Positions 9,266-18,295 of a DNA stretch of 64,000 nt are shown piece after piece; the first letter of the stretch is position 1; every line of letters begins with the position of its first letter. The stretch spans positions 992,001 to 1,056,000 of the forward strand of contig OZ241874.1 in the NCBI GenBank assembly GCA_965203305.1, in the 5' to 3' direction. Under the pieces are notes generated by a model, which saw only the letters and a program-made list of their open reading frames with translations, ran no database searches and was not told where the DNA came from. The position numbers and the translations under genes were made by a program. The DNA is from Bin80 sp965203305 (GTDB taxonomy: Bacteria > Bacteroidota > Rhodothermia > Rhodothermales > Bin80).

Positions 9266-12200
9266 GCTCAAAGATGCGTAGCGTATCGTTATTGCGAGCC
9301 ACTATGGTGAGTGTACGACCGTGGACATTGATCGTCAGGATTTTGCGTATCTGTCCCTCTACGAAGAAGCCTGATTCGGACCATGGCAGGGGTTCCAGAG
9401 AGGGGAGTATCAAAGCAGTTCCGTAGCTGGCATCGTATCTTCCTGCTTCTGGCTTTACCTCATGCAAATTGCCTCCCGCCAGAATCAGTCTCCCCTTTTG
9501 GGTATGGATGTCGGCCAGTCCATATACGGGGGAAAGCTGCATTTCCTCCGGGGCAGGGCGGAGCGTGAAATTTCCGTTCCCGTCATTGATTCCGATCATG
9601 CTCCGAAGTTCGCTCACACTCAGATGTGATGCCCGATTCAGTTCTTCTTCCGAAAAAATATCCTGTATCGCAGCTTCAGCATACGAGGCATAGGTGGGGA
9701 ATTTGCGAACCAGATGAGGAATCTGTCGAACCAGGTCATGGCGCAAATGCCAGGGATACAGGAGTCCGTCAATCGTTCTGGCAAAGACTTGCTCAATACT
9801 TCCATTGCGATCAAAATCACCGACCCACATATCTACAGGTGCCTTGAATCGGGAGTTCAGTCCATGATTCCCTGCAATAAAGTCCATGTCTCCATCTTCA
9901 TCCAGATCCAGTGCCAGGATGGACTGCCACCACCCAGATGTATTTTCCAGCCCTGCGGCGGCGGATACAAAAGCACCATGATCATTCTGCAACAGAGTCA
10001 GCGGCATCCATTCTCCGGCCAAGAGCAGATCTGAACGGTCATCTCCATTAAAATCTGTACAGGCGGCATCGGTTATCAGTCCAACAGATTCCAGATCCGG
10101 GGCAAGCCGGGAAGTCGCATCCGTAAAATTGCCATTTCCGTCATTGAGCAACAGCTGGCTACTGGCCGGGAGTCCATACGCAAATGGCCGCAGACGGCCT
10201 CCAAGGAATATGTCTGTATCCCCGTCCAGATCAAAATCCAGAGGACAGACGGTGGAAGTGACCGGGAATCCGCGTGTAGCCAGACCGATCAGAGATTCGT
10301 CTTTTATGAGCAGGCCGCTCCCGTCATTGAGATACAATCGGTCTAGCAGTGCTGAACTGCTTCCCGGCAGTTCACTGCTGCCACTTGCAACAAACAAATC
10401 CTGATCACCATCACCATCCACATCCATCCACACGCAGTCTGTATCCTCTGTAATCGCATCCTCTTCCAGCACGGATTGGCTGACCTCTTCAAATATTCCT
10501 TGTTCATTTTGTACAAAAACCGCTCCCGGCTGGTTACGTGCTCCTCCAAGGTACAGGTCATCCTGCCCGTCTCCGTTGAGGTCTCCCTTGCATATAGCGG
10601 GGCCTTCTGTGGAGCGCATGTGAAAGAGCAGGGGTTGCTGGTCAAAATCACTGAATGTGTTTTCTGTGTGCTTCCATCCTAGTCCAATGGAATCTGCGTC
10701 AACAGGAATCAGGAGTGGTTCATGGTTGATTGACTGAGGGGCAGGGGAGGATCGTACCAGATCAAAAGGTTCCCGGAATACAAGACGCTGATTGGTACGG
10801 ATACTTTCATGCAGAGCCACCTTTCCACCGGACCAGTGGATCACCAGAGAGTCCAGTTCTTTTACATCAGGGCCAAGTCCCAGATGCAGAACAGGATCAA
10901 CACTGCTCTGGAATCCCCGAACAGGCTGCTGTTCAATATACCAGAGTTCCTTGTCGTGCCATGCACTAATCTGCGCGCCAATTCCCTGTGTGTTTGGGAG
11001 AAGACCGATAAGTTCAATCTGGAGCCAGCAGCGTTTGGGAAAGTGATCTGTCGCCCGATTCCGAAACAGCATGGGTGGCCCGCCAGCATTGTTAATCACA
11101 AGGTCCAGGTCTCCGTCAAGATCCAGATCCGCATAGGCACTGCCATTTGAAAATCCCGGTGACGCAAGTCCCCAAGCTTCGGTCATATCCTCAAAATACC
11201 CTGCAGGGCGGCCAGCGAACATGTGATTGGGGATTGGCTGGGTCGGGATCATTTCGATCAGAGTTTTCCAGTCCACATAGTTTTCGCGGGTAAGAATATC
11301 CCGGGTATCTTCTTTGCGGACAGCTTCCAGATAATCTGCATTGGTCAGGTCACGATAGATGCCATTTGCTACGAAGATGTCTCTCATCCCGTCATGGTCA
11401 TAGTCGGCGATCAGGGCTCCCCAGCTCCAGTCGCTTGCGTCCACATGAAATTTTCGCCCTGCCTCGGAGAAGCGAACAGTGAGGTCTGGGTCCATTCCCC
11501 GGTTCATCTGAAGGGTATTGCGCGTGAACTGGTGATAGTAGTTATCCCGTACATAAGCACTGTAGCGAGCCCAGCTGTCAAATGCCGAAACCGTCTTCAG
11601 ACGAAAGTCTGTTGCCGGGAGCATGTCTGTCACAAAGAGGTCCAGATACCCGTCCCCGTTGAGATCTGCCATATCCGCTCCCATGGCAGCTGCACTTACA
11701 CTCTGGATGCTCTCGCGGAGAGATTCCGAAAAGGTCCCGTCCTGATTGTTGACATACAGGTAGTCATGCTCAAAGAAATCATTTGAGATATAGAGGTCTG
11801 GCCACCCGTCCCGGTTGACATCACCAACGGATGCTCCAAGTCCAAATCCGATCTCGCTCCGATAGATTCCTGCACTTTCGGTTACATCTGTGAAGGATGC
11901 TTCCGGGGCTTCATTACGAAATAACCGGTCTCCTCCTGCCATGTGTGGTACATGGCGTGTATTTACTTCAAGATTGAAGTCTTCAATGCTCCGAAACGAG
12001 TTATTGACCAGAAACATGTCCACATCCCCATCAAGATCATAGTCCAGAAAGGTGGCGTGTGTAGAAAGTCCGGCATCATCCAGTCCGTATTCTTGGGCCA
12101 TCTCCTCAAAGGATCCATTTCCCCGATTGATGTACAGTTCGTTGCGCCGGTCATCTCCTTCCACGATCCCGGAATTGCAGACATAGATATCCAGAAGTCC

Positions 12201-12560
12201 GTCTCCGTTGACATCTGCCATGCTGACTCCGGTACTCCATGCGCGTTCTCCCATGACCCCTGCTTCTTTCGAAATGTCTCTGAATTGAAAATTCCCCTCG
12301 TTCCGATAGAGTCGATTCGGGGTTTGATTGCCGGTCAAAAACACATCTGGAAGCCCATCCTGATTGACATCTCCAATTGCTACCCCACCTCCATTATAGA
12401 AATTTCGGTAGCGATACACATTGAACTCATCTTCGTACCGGAGGGTATTTTCGAAGTCAATTCCAGCTTCCAGTGCGTCAATCTGTTCAAAGAGAGGGCT
12501 TTCTTCTATGGTACATGCCCCAAGGGAAGCAGCCAGCAGGATGTAGGCCAGCTTATTCAT
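9255..12560 (-). CDS. FG-GAP/VCBS repeat lipoprotein with internal ASPIC/UnbV domain, paralogue
   Basis: 1,101 residues. Lipoprotein signal MNKLAYILLAASLGAC, lipidated Cys16. Same architecture as its downstream neighbour: N-terminal propeller repeats (GGVAIGDVNQDGLPDVF, MADVNGDGLLDIY, LDLDGDLDLVINNAGG), an ASPIC/UnbV segment at about 520-585 (GIGAQISAWHDKELWY, RGFQSSVDPVLHLGLG), then a second set of FG-GAP repeats (LDFDLDGDTDIFLGG) and a unique C-terminal third. It overlaps the upstream small lipoprotein gene by 8 nt and the next paralogue by 11 nt, so these three genes form a tight operon. The two big proteins are full-length tandem paralogues, presumably from an old duplication. Confidence 0.88.
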   Translation of the reverse strand: MNKLAYILLAASLGACTIEESPLFEQIDALEAGIDFENTLRYEDEFNVYRYRNFYNGGGVAIGDVNQDGLPDVFLTGNQTPNRLYRNEGNFQFRDISKEAGVMGERAWSTGVSMADVNGDGLLDIYVCNSGIVEGDDRRNELYINRGNGSFEEMAQEYGLDDAGLSTHATFLDYDLDGDVDMFLVNNSFRSIEDFNLEVNTRHVPHMAGGDRLFRNEAPEASFTDVTESAGIYRSEIGFGLGASVGDVNRDGWPDLYISNDFFEHDYLYVNNQDGTFSESLRESIQSVSAAAMGADMADLNGDGYLDLFVTDMLPATDFRLKTVSAFDSWARYSAYVRDNYYHQFTRNTLQMNRGMDPDLTVRFSEAGRKFHVDASDWSWGALIADYDHDGMRDIFVANGIYRDLTNADYLEAVRKEDTRDILTRENYVDWKTLIEMIPTQPIPNHMFAGRPAGYFEDMTEAWGLASPGFSNGSAYADLDLDGDLDLVINNAGGPPMLFRNRATDHFPKRCWLQIELIGLLPNTQGIGAQISAWHDKELWYIEQQPVRGFQSSVDPVLHLGLGPDVKELDSLVIHWSGGKVALHESIRTNQRLVFREPFDLVRSSPAPQSINHEPLLIPVDADSIGLGWKHTENTFSDFDQQPLLFHMRSTEGPAICKGDLNGDGQDDLYLGGARNQPGAVFVQNEQGIFEEVSQSVLEEDAITEDTDCVWMDVDGDGDQDLFVASGSSELPGSSSALLDRLYLNDGSGLLIKDESLIGLATRGFPVTSTVCPLDFDLDGDTDIFLGGRLRPFAYGLPASSQLLLNDGNGNFTDATSRLAPDLESVGLITDAACTDFNGDDRSDLLLAGEWMPLTLLQNDHGAFVSAAAGLENTSGWWQSILALDLDEDGDMDFIAGNHGLNSRFKAPVDMWVGDFDRNGSIEQVFARTIDGLLYPWHLRHDLVRQIPHLVRKFPTYASYAEAAIQDIFSEEELNRASHLSVSELRSMIGINDGNGNFTLRPAPEEMQLSPVYGLADIHTQKGRLILAGGNLHEVKPEAGRYDASYGTALILPSLEPLPWSESGFFVEGQIRKILTINVHGRTLTIVARNNDTLRIFEHAN

Positions 12561-13137
12561 TCTCCTCGGGAAGAGAGGCCCTCATATCGGCAATGGTCAC
12601 CAGTACCTCACGGTCGGAATCCCGTCGAATTGTGATCTGCCGGTTGGCATCAATCTTTACAAACTCGCTGGCAGTCCCGATCACCGGATCGGAGACCTGA
12701 TAGGTCAGAAATCCCTCCCCATACCATCTCTCCATGAGCTCTCGTACATCAAACATCAGGCTGTCTGCCCAGAGATGCCGATTCCAGGGGGCCCAGCCAT
12801 CGTACGAGAAGCGGACGCGCATCTGACGGATCCGGTCATTCGCGAAATCAGGGTAGTACAGCATGGTTGCTTCATGGGGGAGCTGATCCGGGAGTTTATA
12901 CTGGACGTTTCTGTTGTTTGGCCCCTGGCTCACCAGTCCTCTCCGGTTCATTGCCCAACTGGAATCAAAGAATGCCTCACGCGACATCCCAAGTTCGTAA
13001 CCAAAGAAGAGGGTACGGATCGTATCGGGGCGGGCGAGTTCTCGTGCCAGGATGGTTTCGTAGTCATCAGTTTGTGAATAACAGCCTGTGATAACAAGGG
13101 TCAGTGTACAGAAGAACAGAAGCCGTATTCTATTCAT
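12553..13137 (-). CDS. Small outer-membrane lipoprotein, unknown family
   Basis: 194 residues with a lipoprotein signal MNRIRLLFFCTLTLVITGC (lipidated Cys19). The rest is soluble, aromatic-rich and without a motif I recognise; WAPWNRHLWADSLMFDVRELMERWYGEGF and the C-terminal half could form a small alpha+beta domain. It is the first gene of the transcript that continues into the two large FG-GAP/ASPIC lipoproteins (8-nt overlap), which suggests an accessory role at the same surface assembly. No function can be named from sequence. Confidence 0.8.
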   Translation of the reverse strand: MNRIRLLFFCTLTLVITGCYSQTDDYETILARELARPDTIRTLFFGYELGMSREAFFDSSWAMNRRGLVSQGPNNRNVQYKLPDQLPHEATMLYYPDFANDRIRQMRVRFSYDGWAPWNRHLWADSLMFDVRELMERWYGEGFLTYQVSDPVIGTASEFVKIDANRQITIRRDSDREVLVTIADMRASLPEENE

Positions 13138-13801
13138 GTGATCTCTTGCACAGTCAGGCGAATTTTACGCTTAACATGGCCACATACTGCATACAGTGCT
13201 ATTGCTTGAATCAGGCACATTAGTTCGGACGCACTCGTGTTTGTGGTGCAATTAGAGAAGTTCTCAAAAGTGAGAACCTTATGGTTCAAATAACACAGGA
13301 TGCTATATCCGCCCCTTAGCAGTAAGCCTAGCTCCCTTCTTGGGCACAGGACGGCAATCCCGAGCCTCTGGGGCTTGTACTTTTGTGTCCACTCCAGAAT
13401 AGCCAGTGATAAGTCACACTCCATTTATCTGGTTTCCAGAACTGGCAGGCACTGTACCAATATTGGTACAGCACATGGTGTTGCATGCATGGCCATTGAA
13501 CAACTACGGAATCCAACGATCAAGGGAAGTCAAAGTGCAACATCAGGTTGAAATCATACCGCAGGTGAGATTCTGCACGCTAAGTGCTTCTATTGCGCTA
13601 TGCGGGTGATCAAGTTCTGAACACAAATTCTCTATGCGGAGTTTCCTGCATAAATGCTCTGGCTGCGTATATCCGTAGCAGAACCTACCAGATCGTTCGT
13701 GTCTATCATATTTTTCGGTGCGGCTCAACTCGTACATGGTACAGATTCTTTAGAGTCTCTTGCCAAGATACTTCTGTACAGAACTCAACATGCCTGTAAG
13801 T
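13138..13801. other. Gene-free stretch between operon start and MITE
   Basis: About 660 bp without a convincing gene; the short open frames here have no recognisable protein character. It should contain the promoter of the minus-strand lipoprotein operon. Visible structure is a short inverted repeat GTTCTC/GAGAAC near 13260 and a 20-bp perfect palindrome at 13452-13471, listed separately. Confidence 0.5.
13452..13471. promoter_or_regulatory. 20-bp perfect palindrome, possible operator
   Basis: CTGTACCAATATTGGTACAG reads identically on both strands with no spacer. It lies 315 bp upstream of the lipoprotein/FG-GAP operon start and about 760 bp before the peptide-propeller cassette. Length and symmetry fit a dimeric regulator site, but no regulator gene is nearby. 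It could also be a chance or recombination remnant. Confidence 0.35.
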
Positions 13802-14081
13802 AGTGTCTGTCCGAAAATTCACAGCAATCCCAGATACGGGGAATTTCGGAAGCATTTTGCCTCACAGCATCTATGTATGGGGCGATTCTGGTATTATTTA
13901 GATATGGGAGATTGGGGGAAATTTTGCACGAAGATTTCGTAGTTATGGACCCTATTCGGGGTTTTAACACCCAAATCCGCCAGGAATCCTTCATCTTCGT
14001 CAGGGAAAATATTTCCAGAACCCCGCATATGCTCTCTAAACCCCATATACTGGCGATATTATGAATTTTCGGATGGACACT
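13802..14081. mobile_element. MITE-like element, copy 1 (280 bp)
   Basis: Begins AGTGTCTGTCCGAAAATTCA (13802-13821) and ends with its near-complement at 14062-14081, two mismatches in 20. The interior is clearly related to the 289-bp element at 33320-33608 along its length (shared blocks such as TTGCACGAAGAT and TCCTTCATCTTCGTCAGG versus TCCATCTTCGTCAGG) but differs at many positions. No transposase is encoded. Flanks AAGT and AATT are at best a degraded 4-bp target duplication, consistent with an older insertion than copy 2. It sits about 150 bp before the peptide-propeller cassette. Confidence 0.8.
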
Positions 14082-14231
14082 AATTTACTCTAGGAGGCAA
14101 TAATTCTCTCCCAATGGATACTTTGCAAGAGCTTTTTTGGATTATTATCCCATAGCCTTTCTTTTTTGGCACGGTTGTTGTTGAATTTATGTACAACTGC
14201 TCCCTATTCACCCATATCTCGTCTGTTTAAC

Positions 14232-14453
14232 ATGCTTGTCAAATCCGCAAAACGCCTTTTAGTCATCATTGCAGCAGTGGTTAGTTTTTTCGGTGCAATG
14301 TCCATTTATAGTTCCGATCTAGTTGTCGGGAATGTCACGGTACCTGTCAAGTGGGATGTCGTGTGTGAATTTGATGCACACAATAACCTGGTGAAGCGCA
14401 CTTGCAAGGCACCGGGGACATATGATTTCTGCCCCAGTTGTCGTGGACAGTAG
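14232..14453 (+). CDS. Small exported Cys-rich peptide, NVEALA-like
   Basis: 73 residues from the ATG at 14232; an upstream TTG in frame would add 22 residues without improving the signal. A hydrophobic export segment (LLVIIAAVVSFFGAMSIY) is followed by SSDLVVGNVTVPVKW and a C-terminal region with four cysteines (VVCEFDA, KRTCKAPG, FCPSC). This plan, a short peptide with signal, a DLxxxNV-type junction and a Cys-rich tail next to a six-bladed propeller gene, recalls the NVEALA peptides of Bacteroides. The match is by pattern and context only. Its stop lies 24 bp before the start of the propeller lipoprotein, so the two are probably co-expressed. Confidence 0.6.
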   Translation: MLVKSAKRLLVIIAAVVSFFGAMSIYSSDLVVGNVTVPVKWDVVCEFDAHNNLVKRTCKAPGTYDFCPSCRGQ

Positions 14454-14476
14454 GAGGTGTCCTCAAAGAAGGAAAG

Positions 14477-15652
14477 ATGCGGAATAACACTCCAAGGCCG
14501 GAGGACTCGTGGTTGGGAAGTTATCCCTGCAATCACAAAAGTTGGCGGTTATGTGTACTAAGTGTCAGACCATCAGTCCTACTACATACTTTCGCGGTGG
14601 CATTGATAGTACTGCTGGCAGGATGCCATGTGGAGTCAGATGACGAGTCTCACGGGACATCTTCTGTTAAGTCGAATGTAGGTATGCCAGATGGCCAACT
14701 TGAACTAAGATATGTTCGGACAATCATTCCAGAACTTACCGCTTCATCAGCCTTGACATCTCCAACCCGGCTGCGGGTCAGTCCAGAGGGACATTTCATA
14801 TGGTCTGAGTGGGAACCTCCGCTTCTGGTCTTTGATTCTGAGGGACGATTTCTTTTGAGTTTTGGCCCTTCGGGCAGTGGACCGGGGGAACTGGGGTCAT
14901 CCGAAGATTTTGATATAGACTCCTCGGGTAATATTTACGTATACGATAATGCCAACAGGCGCATAAGTGTATTTGATGAGCGTTATGTGTTTCAACGGAG
15001 TTATCCAGTGGAGACTGATAATTTGAAACGTATCTCGGTTGACAGCAAGGGAAACCTATATCGTCTCCGGGAAGCATGGTACAACGGTCATTTTCCAGCT
15101 GTAGTGAAACATGGACCAAACGGAAACAAAGAGGCTGAGTGGGGCGAAATTCCGTTATCAGCTCGAATTCAGGCGAGCCTGGTTGGTGGCGGTATTGCGG
15201 TCGGAGAGCATGTTTTCTATGGCTATATAAGTGACCATAGAATTTGGAAGACCAGCCTGAACGGGGATGAAATCGCAGTTTTTGAGTCTCGCCCCAATTA
15301 CTATGTAGAATCAGACGGACGTATTCTCCAGGAGGGTGAGATTCCTACCTCAATGATACAATATTGGAGAGGGCTGTCAAGAGTCAAGGGATTATTTTTG
15401 GTAGATGAACGCAGGTTAGTGTTTCAACTGGTCAGCACCAAAGTGGAGGGAGGCTATCAAACAACACTTGAAGTGTGGCATACAGATGGCTACAAGGTAT
15501 CCTCTGGCACAAGGACTCCAGACAGCCAGTTTCTTTTTGATGCTGACGAGAATTTTATGTATTTCATTGGAGAATCAGAGGAAAATCAGAATCAACCGAT
15601 TCATGTGTATGAGTACTACTTTCCCCAGCGGGTAAAAGAAGCACAGCAATGA
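14477..15652 (+). CDS. Six-bladed beta-propeller (NHL-like) lipoprotein
   Basis: 391 residues from the ATG at 14477, preceded by a GGAAAG Shine-Dalgarno-like stretch. After a long N-terminal tail the lipobox LLAGC anchors the protein. The mature part carries NHL/propeller repeats: LVFDSEGRFLLSFGPSGSGP, DFDIDSSGNIYVYDNANRRI, RISVDSKGNLYRL and LFDADENFMYFIG. This fits the six-bladed propeller family frequent in Bacteroidota surface loci. It overlaps the next gene by 4 nt (ATGA), giving an operon of peptide, propeller and thioredoxin-like protein. Ligand binding is likely; the ligand is unknown. Confidence 0.8.
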   Translation: MRNNTPRPEDSWLGSYPCNHKSWRLCVLSVRPSVLLHTFAVALIVLLAGCHVESDDESHGTSSVKSNVGMPDGQLELRYVRTIIPELTASSALTSPTRLRVSPEGHFIWSEWEPPLLVFDSEGRFLLSFGPSGSGPGELGSSEDFDIDSSGNIYVYDNANRRISVFDERYVFQRSYPVETDNLKRISVDSKGNLYRLREAWYNGHFPAVVKHGPNGNKEAEWGEIPLSARIQASLVGGGIAVGEHVFYGYISDHRIWKTSLNGDEIAVFESRPNYYVESDGRILQEGEIPTSMIQYWRGLSRVKGLFLVDERRLVFQLVSTKVEGGYQTTLEVWHTDGYKVSSGTRTPDSQFLFDADENFMYFIGESEENQNQPIHVYEYYFPQRVKEAQQ

Positions 15653-16257
15653 AATTGCGTAGACCCACACTGAACGAATGTGCCTACGGTTTGCTGGCTG
15701 TTATGGCTATACAGACAGCCATGCTTGTTGTGAAGCTTGATCAGTCCCGTGGACTGTCCCCTTTGCTGACAGATGAGTTAATTGCAAATCAAATAGAAGC
15801 TGCGTCTGTTGCTGTAGAAGAGCATGCTCTAGGACTGCCAGCACATTGGTTTGTTAATCTGGATGATTCGCAATCGGAAGCTCAAGAAGGCATTTCGCTT
15901 GTTGTTCTGGTTGATCCCAATAACTGCTCCAACGGACTGGAATCAGATATTGCACGGCTTAACTACTTTCACCGTCACAAGCCCGGCTGGATCAACTCCG
16001 TAGAAGGTTATTATGTGTCGGAACAGTATGATCTTTTCGAAGAATTTAGATCAATGCACGACATCCAGTTTCCCCTTTCCAAAAGAAGTATTCCTTTGCC
16101 CTATATGGATAATATGACTACTCCGCTCGTCCTGATTATTGATTCGCAGAGCGGGATGGTTCTGGATACACATCAGCCAATCCCTGATGATCTCCAGAAA
16201 AGTCAGCTGTTTTATGATAAATGGACACGGCTTATGAACCGATACACACCTTCGTAA
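15649..16257 (+). CDS. Membrane-anchored thioredoxin-like protein without CXXC
   Basis: 202 residues. An N-terminal membrane segment (CAYGLLAVMAIQTAMLVV) is followed by an extracytoplasmic domain whose order of elements resembles a thioredoxin fold: strand SLVVLVDPNNCSNG where the active site would be, a helix, and a later PLPYMDNMTTPLVLIID segment that looks like a cis-Pro strand plus beta-4. Only one cysteine occurs in the would-be active site (NNCSN), so it is unlikely to be a disulfide oxidoreductase. The start codon overlaps the propeller gene stop. In Bacteroides, NVEALA peptide and propeller genes occur with redoxin-like genes; the same grouping here is my main support. Confidence 0.6.
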   Translation: MKLRRPTLNECAYGLLAVMAIQTAMLVVKLDQSRGLSPLLTDELIANQIEAASVAVEEHALGLPAHWFVNLDDSQSEAQEGISLVVLVDPNNCSNGLESDIARLNYFHRHKPGWINSVEGYYVSEQYDLFEEFRSMHDIQFPLSKRSIPLPYMDNMTTPLVLIIDSQSGMVLDTHQPIPDDLQKSQLFYDKWTRLMNRYTPS

Positions 16258-16305
16258 TTGGTTTCTTTTCTCATCAAGTACTCTCTCCCGTAGTAGAGCC
16301 GTATC

Positions 16306-18084
16306 TTATTCATATTGGATTTCCAGAACGGTCAACCGGATATTTTTCTCAATTTCAGTGAGGATTTGGCGTTTCCCATGAGACCACTGGACAATGATGG
16401 AATCTGCCGGTCCGATGAAGCCGAAGTGTAGTACCGGATCTACACTGGACTGAAATCCTCGCTGCAGGTACTGCTCGGCATACCAGAGCTTCCCATTTGC
16501 CCACAGACTGACCTGTGCTCCAACCCCGAAGGTGTTGGGACTCTTTCCTTCTAGTTTAACTTGGAGATAGCTGCGTTCCGGGTACAATTCTGTTGCCCGG
16601 TTCCGGTATATGAACGCAGGCATGTTTACATTATTGACTACGATATCCAGATCACCGTCATTATCCAGATCTCCGTATGCTGCCCCATTTGAAAAGCCAG
16701 GAGCGGCAAGCCCCCATTCTTGGCTTACATCGTGAAATTCAAGAGAGGCACTGCCTGCAAACATATGGTTGGAGAGTGGATGTGAGGGTACATGCTCAAG
16801 AAGCTTCAGAATGGGTGTTGCGTGTGCGAGAAACAGTGCCCGCAGCGAGTCCCGGTTGGAGGCGCGGGTAATGAAATCCTGATCCAGAAGATCCTTGAAG
16901 ATCCCGTTTGGAACAAAAATATCCCTGTGACTATCCAGGTCATAATCTGCGATCAATCCTCCCCAACTCCAGTCTGTGCTTTCCAGTCCTGCAATGCGAG
17001 ATACCTCACTGAAATGTATTTCCCCGTTGGGCAATATCCCCCGGCTCAGCTGCAGAGTGTTTCTTGTTGCCTGGTGGTGATATCCGTCCGTCAGGCTCTG
17101 GTCATATTCGGGCCAAGACGGAAACGCGATGCGGGACTGATATCGCCACGGAAGATCTGGAAGCATGTCAGAAACAAAAATGTCGGGCCATCCATCCCCA
17201 TTAAAGTCGGCAATATCTCCTCCCATAGAGCTGAGACTCATTGTTTTGATGGCATCGGGCCCAACATCAATGAATCTTCCTTTTTGATTCAGATAGAGAT
17301 AATCGCGTTCAAAGAAGTCGTTGGAGACATAGAAGTCGGTCCATCCGTCCCGGTTCAGGTCTCCGGTAGATACGCCAAGTCCGAAGCCGATTTTACTGCT
17401 GTAGATTCCCGAAGCGGTTGTGACATCAATGAATCGCCCCTCATCATTGCGCAGAAGACGGTTTCCGCCATTCGGGTCGGGCAGGTTTCGGAGATTTGGG
17501 GCGGGTTGCAAGTCGTCCAGAGAGCGCACGGGATTACTCAGGATGTAAGTGTCCAAATCAAGATCTCCGTCGTAGTCAAAAAAGGAAGCATGTATGCCGA
17601 GTGCCTCAAATGCAAGCCCATATTCACGGGCCATTTCCACAAAGGTTCCGTCTTGTTGATTGATGAAAAGCTCATTATGGCGTTTCACTCCTCCAGGTGG
17701 CCCTGATTTACTCAGATACAGATCAAGCCACCCGTCTCCGTTGAGATCAACCATGCTGACTCCGGTGGTCCAGGCACCCGTGGAGTATAGCCCTGCTTGT
17801 TCCGTGACATCCCTGAATCGAAAGCTGCCCAAGTTCACATAGAGTCGGTTTGAAACCTGATTTCCGGTCAGAAAGATATCCGCCAGTCCGTCTTGGTTCA
17901 AGTCACCAATTGCAACGCCGCCGCCATTGTAGAAATTGCGAAATACATATGTATTGAGAGTTTCGGCAGGAGTCAGGGTATTTTCGAATGTAACCCCGGT
18001 GTGTTCGGGGGGCATGAGTTCAAAGAGTGAAGCATCCCGTGAACAGGCACTGAGGATTACTCCAAGCAGGACAAGAATTCGCAT
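16306..18084 (-). CDS. FG-GAP/VCBS lipoprotein with C-terminal ASPIC/UnbV domain (short form)
   Basis: 592 residues, lipoprotein signal MRILVLLGVILSAC (Cys14). N-terminal FG-GAP repeats (GGVAIGDLNQDGLADIF, VDLNGDGWLDLYL, GDLDNDGDLDIVV) lead to a C-terminal ASPIC/UnbV domain at about 520-585 (GVGAQVSLWANGKLWY, RGFQSSVDPVLHFGF). It matches only the first half of the two ~1,100-residue proteins and ends cleanly after ASPIC, the usual CRTAC1-like length. It is convergent with the peptide-propeller cassette and separate from the SusCD block. The N-terminal half is closer to the 9255-12560 protein than to its downstream paralogue. Confidence 0.88.
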   Translation of the reverse strand: MRILVLLGVILSACSRDASLFELMPPEHTGVTFENTLTPAETLNTYVFRNFYNGGGVAIGDLNQDGLADIFLTGNQVSNRLYVNLGSFRFRDVTEQAGLYSTGAWTTGVSMVDLNGDGWLDLYLSKSGPPGGVKRHNELFINQQDGTFVEMAREYGLAFEALGIHASFFDYDGDLDLDTYILSNPVRSLDDLQPAPNLRNLPDPNGGNRLLRNDEGRFIDVTTASGIYSSKIGFGLGVSTGDLNRDGWTDFYVSNDFFERDYLYLNQKGRFIDVGPDAIKTMSLSSMGGDIADFNGDGWPDIFVSDMLPDLPWRYQSRIAFPSWPEYDQSLTDGYHHQATRNTLQLSRGILPNGEIHFSEVSRIAGLESTDWSWGGLIADYDLDSHRDIFVPNGIFKDLLDQDFITRASNRDSLRALFLAHATPILKLLEHVPSHPLSNHMFAGSASLEFHDVSQEWGLAAPGFSNGAAYGDLDNDGDLDIVVNNVNMPAFIYRNRATELYPERSYLQVKLEGKSPNTFGVGAQVSLWANGKLWYAEQYLQRGFQSSVDPVLHFGFIGPADSIIVQWSHGKRQILTEIEKNIRLTVLEIQYE

Positions 18085-18295
18085 ATTCTTCTGTCCAAGC
18101 AGTCACAGAGTGACGATAAGTATTCCGGTGAATTTCAGTACTAGGACCTGGTGTTTTGATGTTCTCGTGGATACTAGTTCATTCGTTGGTCTGGCTGAGG
18201 ATATGCTGAGCGTATGACAAGACTCATTGACATTTCTCGGAGTATGTTCGAGCACCATAGAAAGAGTGCGGGAGAGTCACTAGAACCTCCACTAT

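Noticed and set aside
7997..12635. Many plus-strand frames of 60-230 codons across the FG-GAP genes
   Set aside because: They are reverse-strand reflections of the repeated DxDGDGxxD codons and show the same Ile/Gln/Val-rich pattern each time.
13134..13424. 96-codon minus-strand frame before the lipoprotein operon
   Set aside because: It overlaps the adjacent gene start, has no ribosome-binding site or motif, and lies in a probable promoter region.
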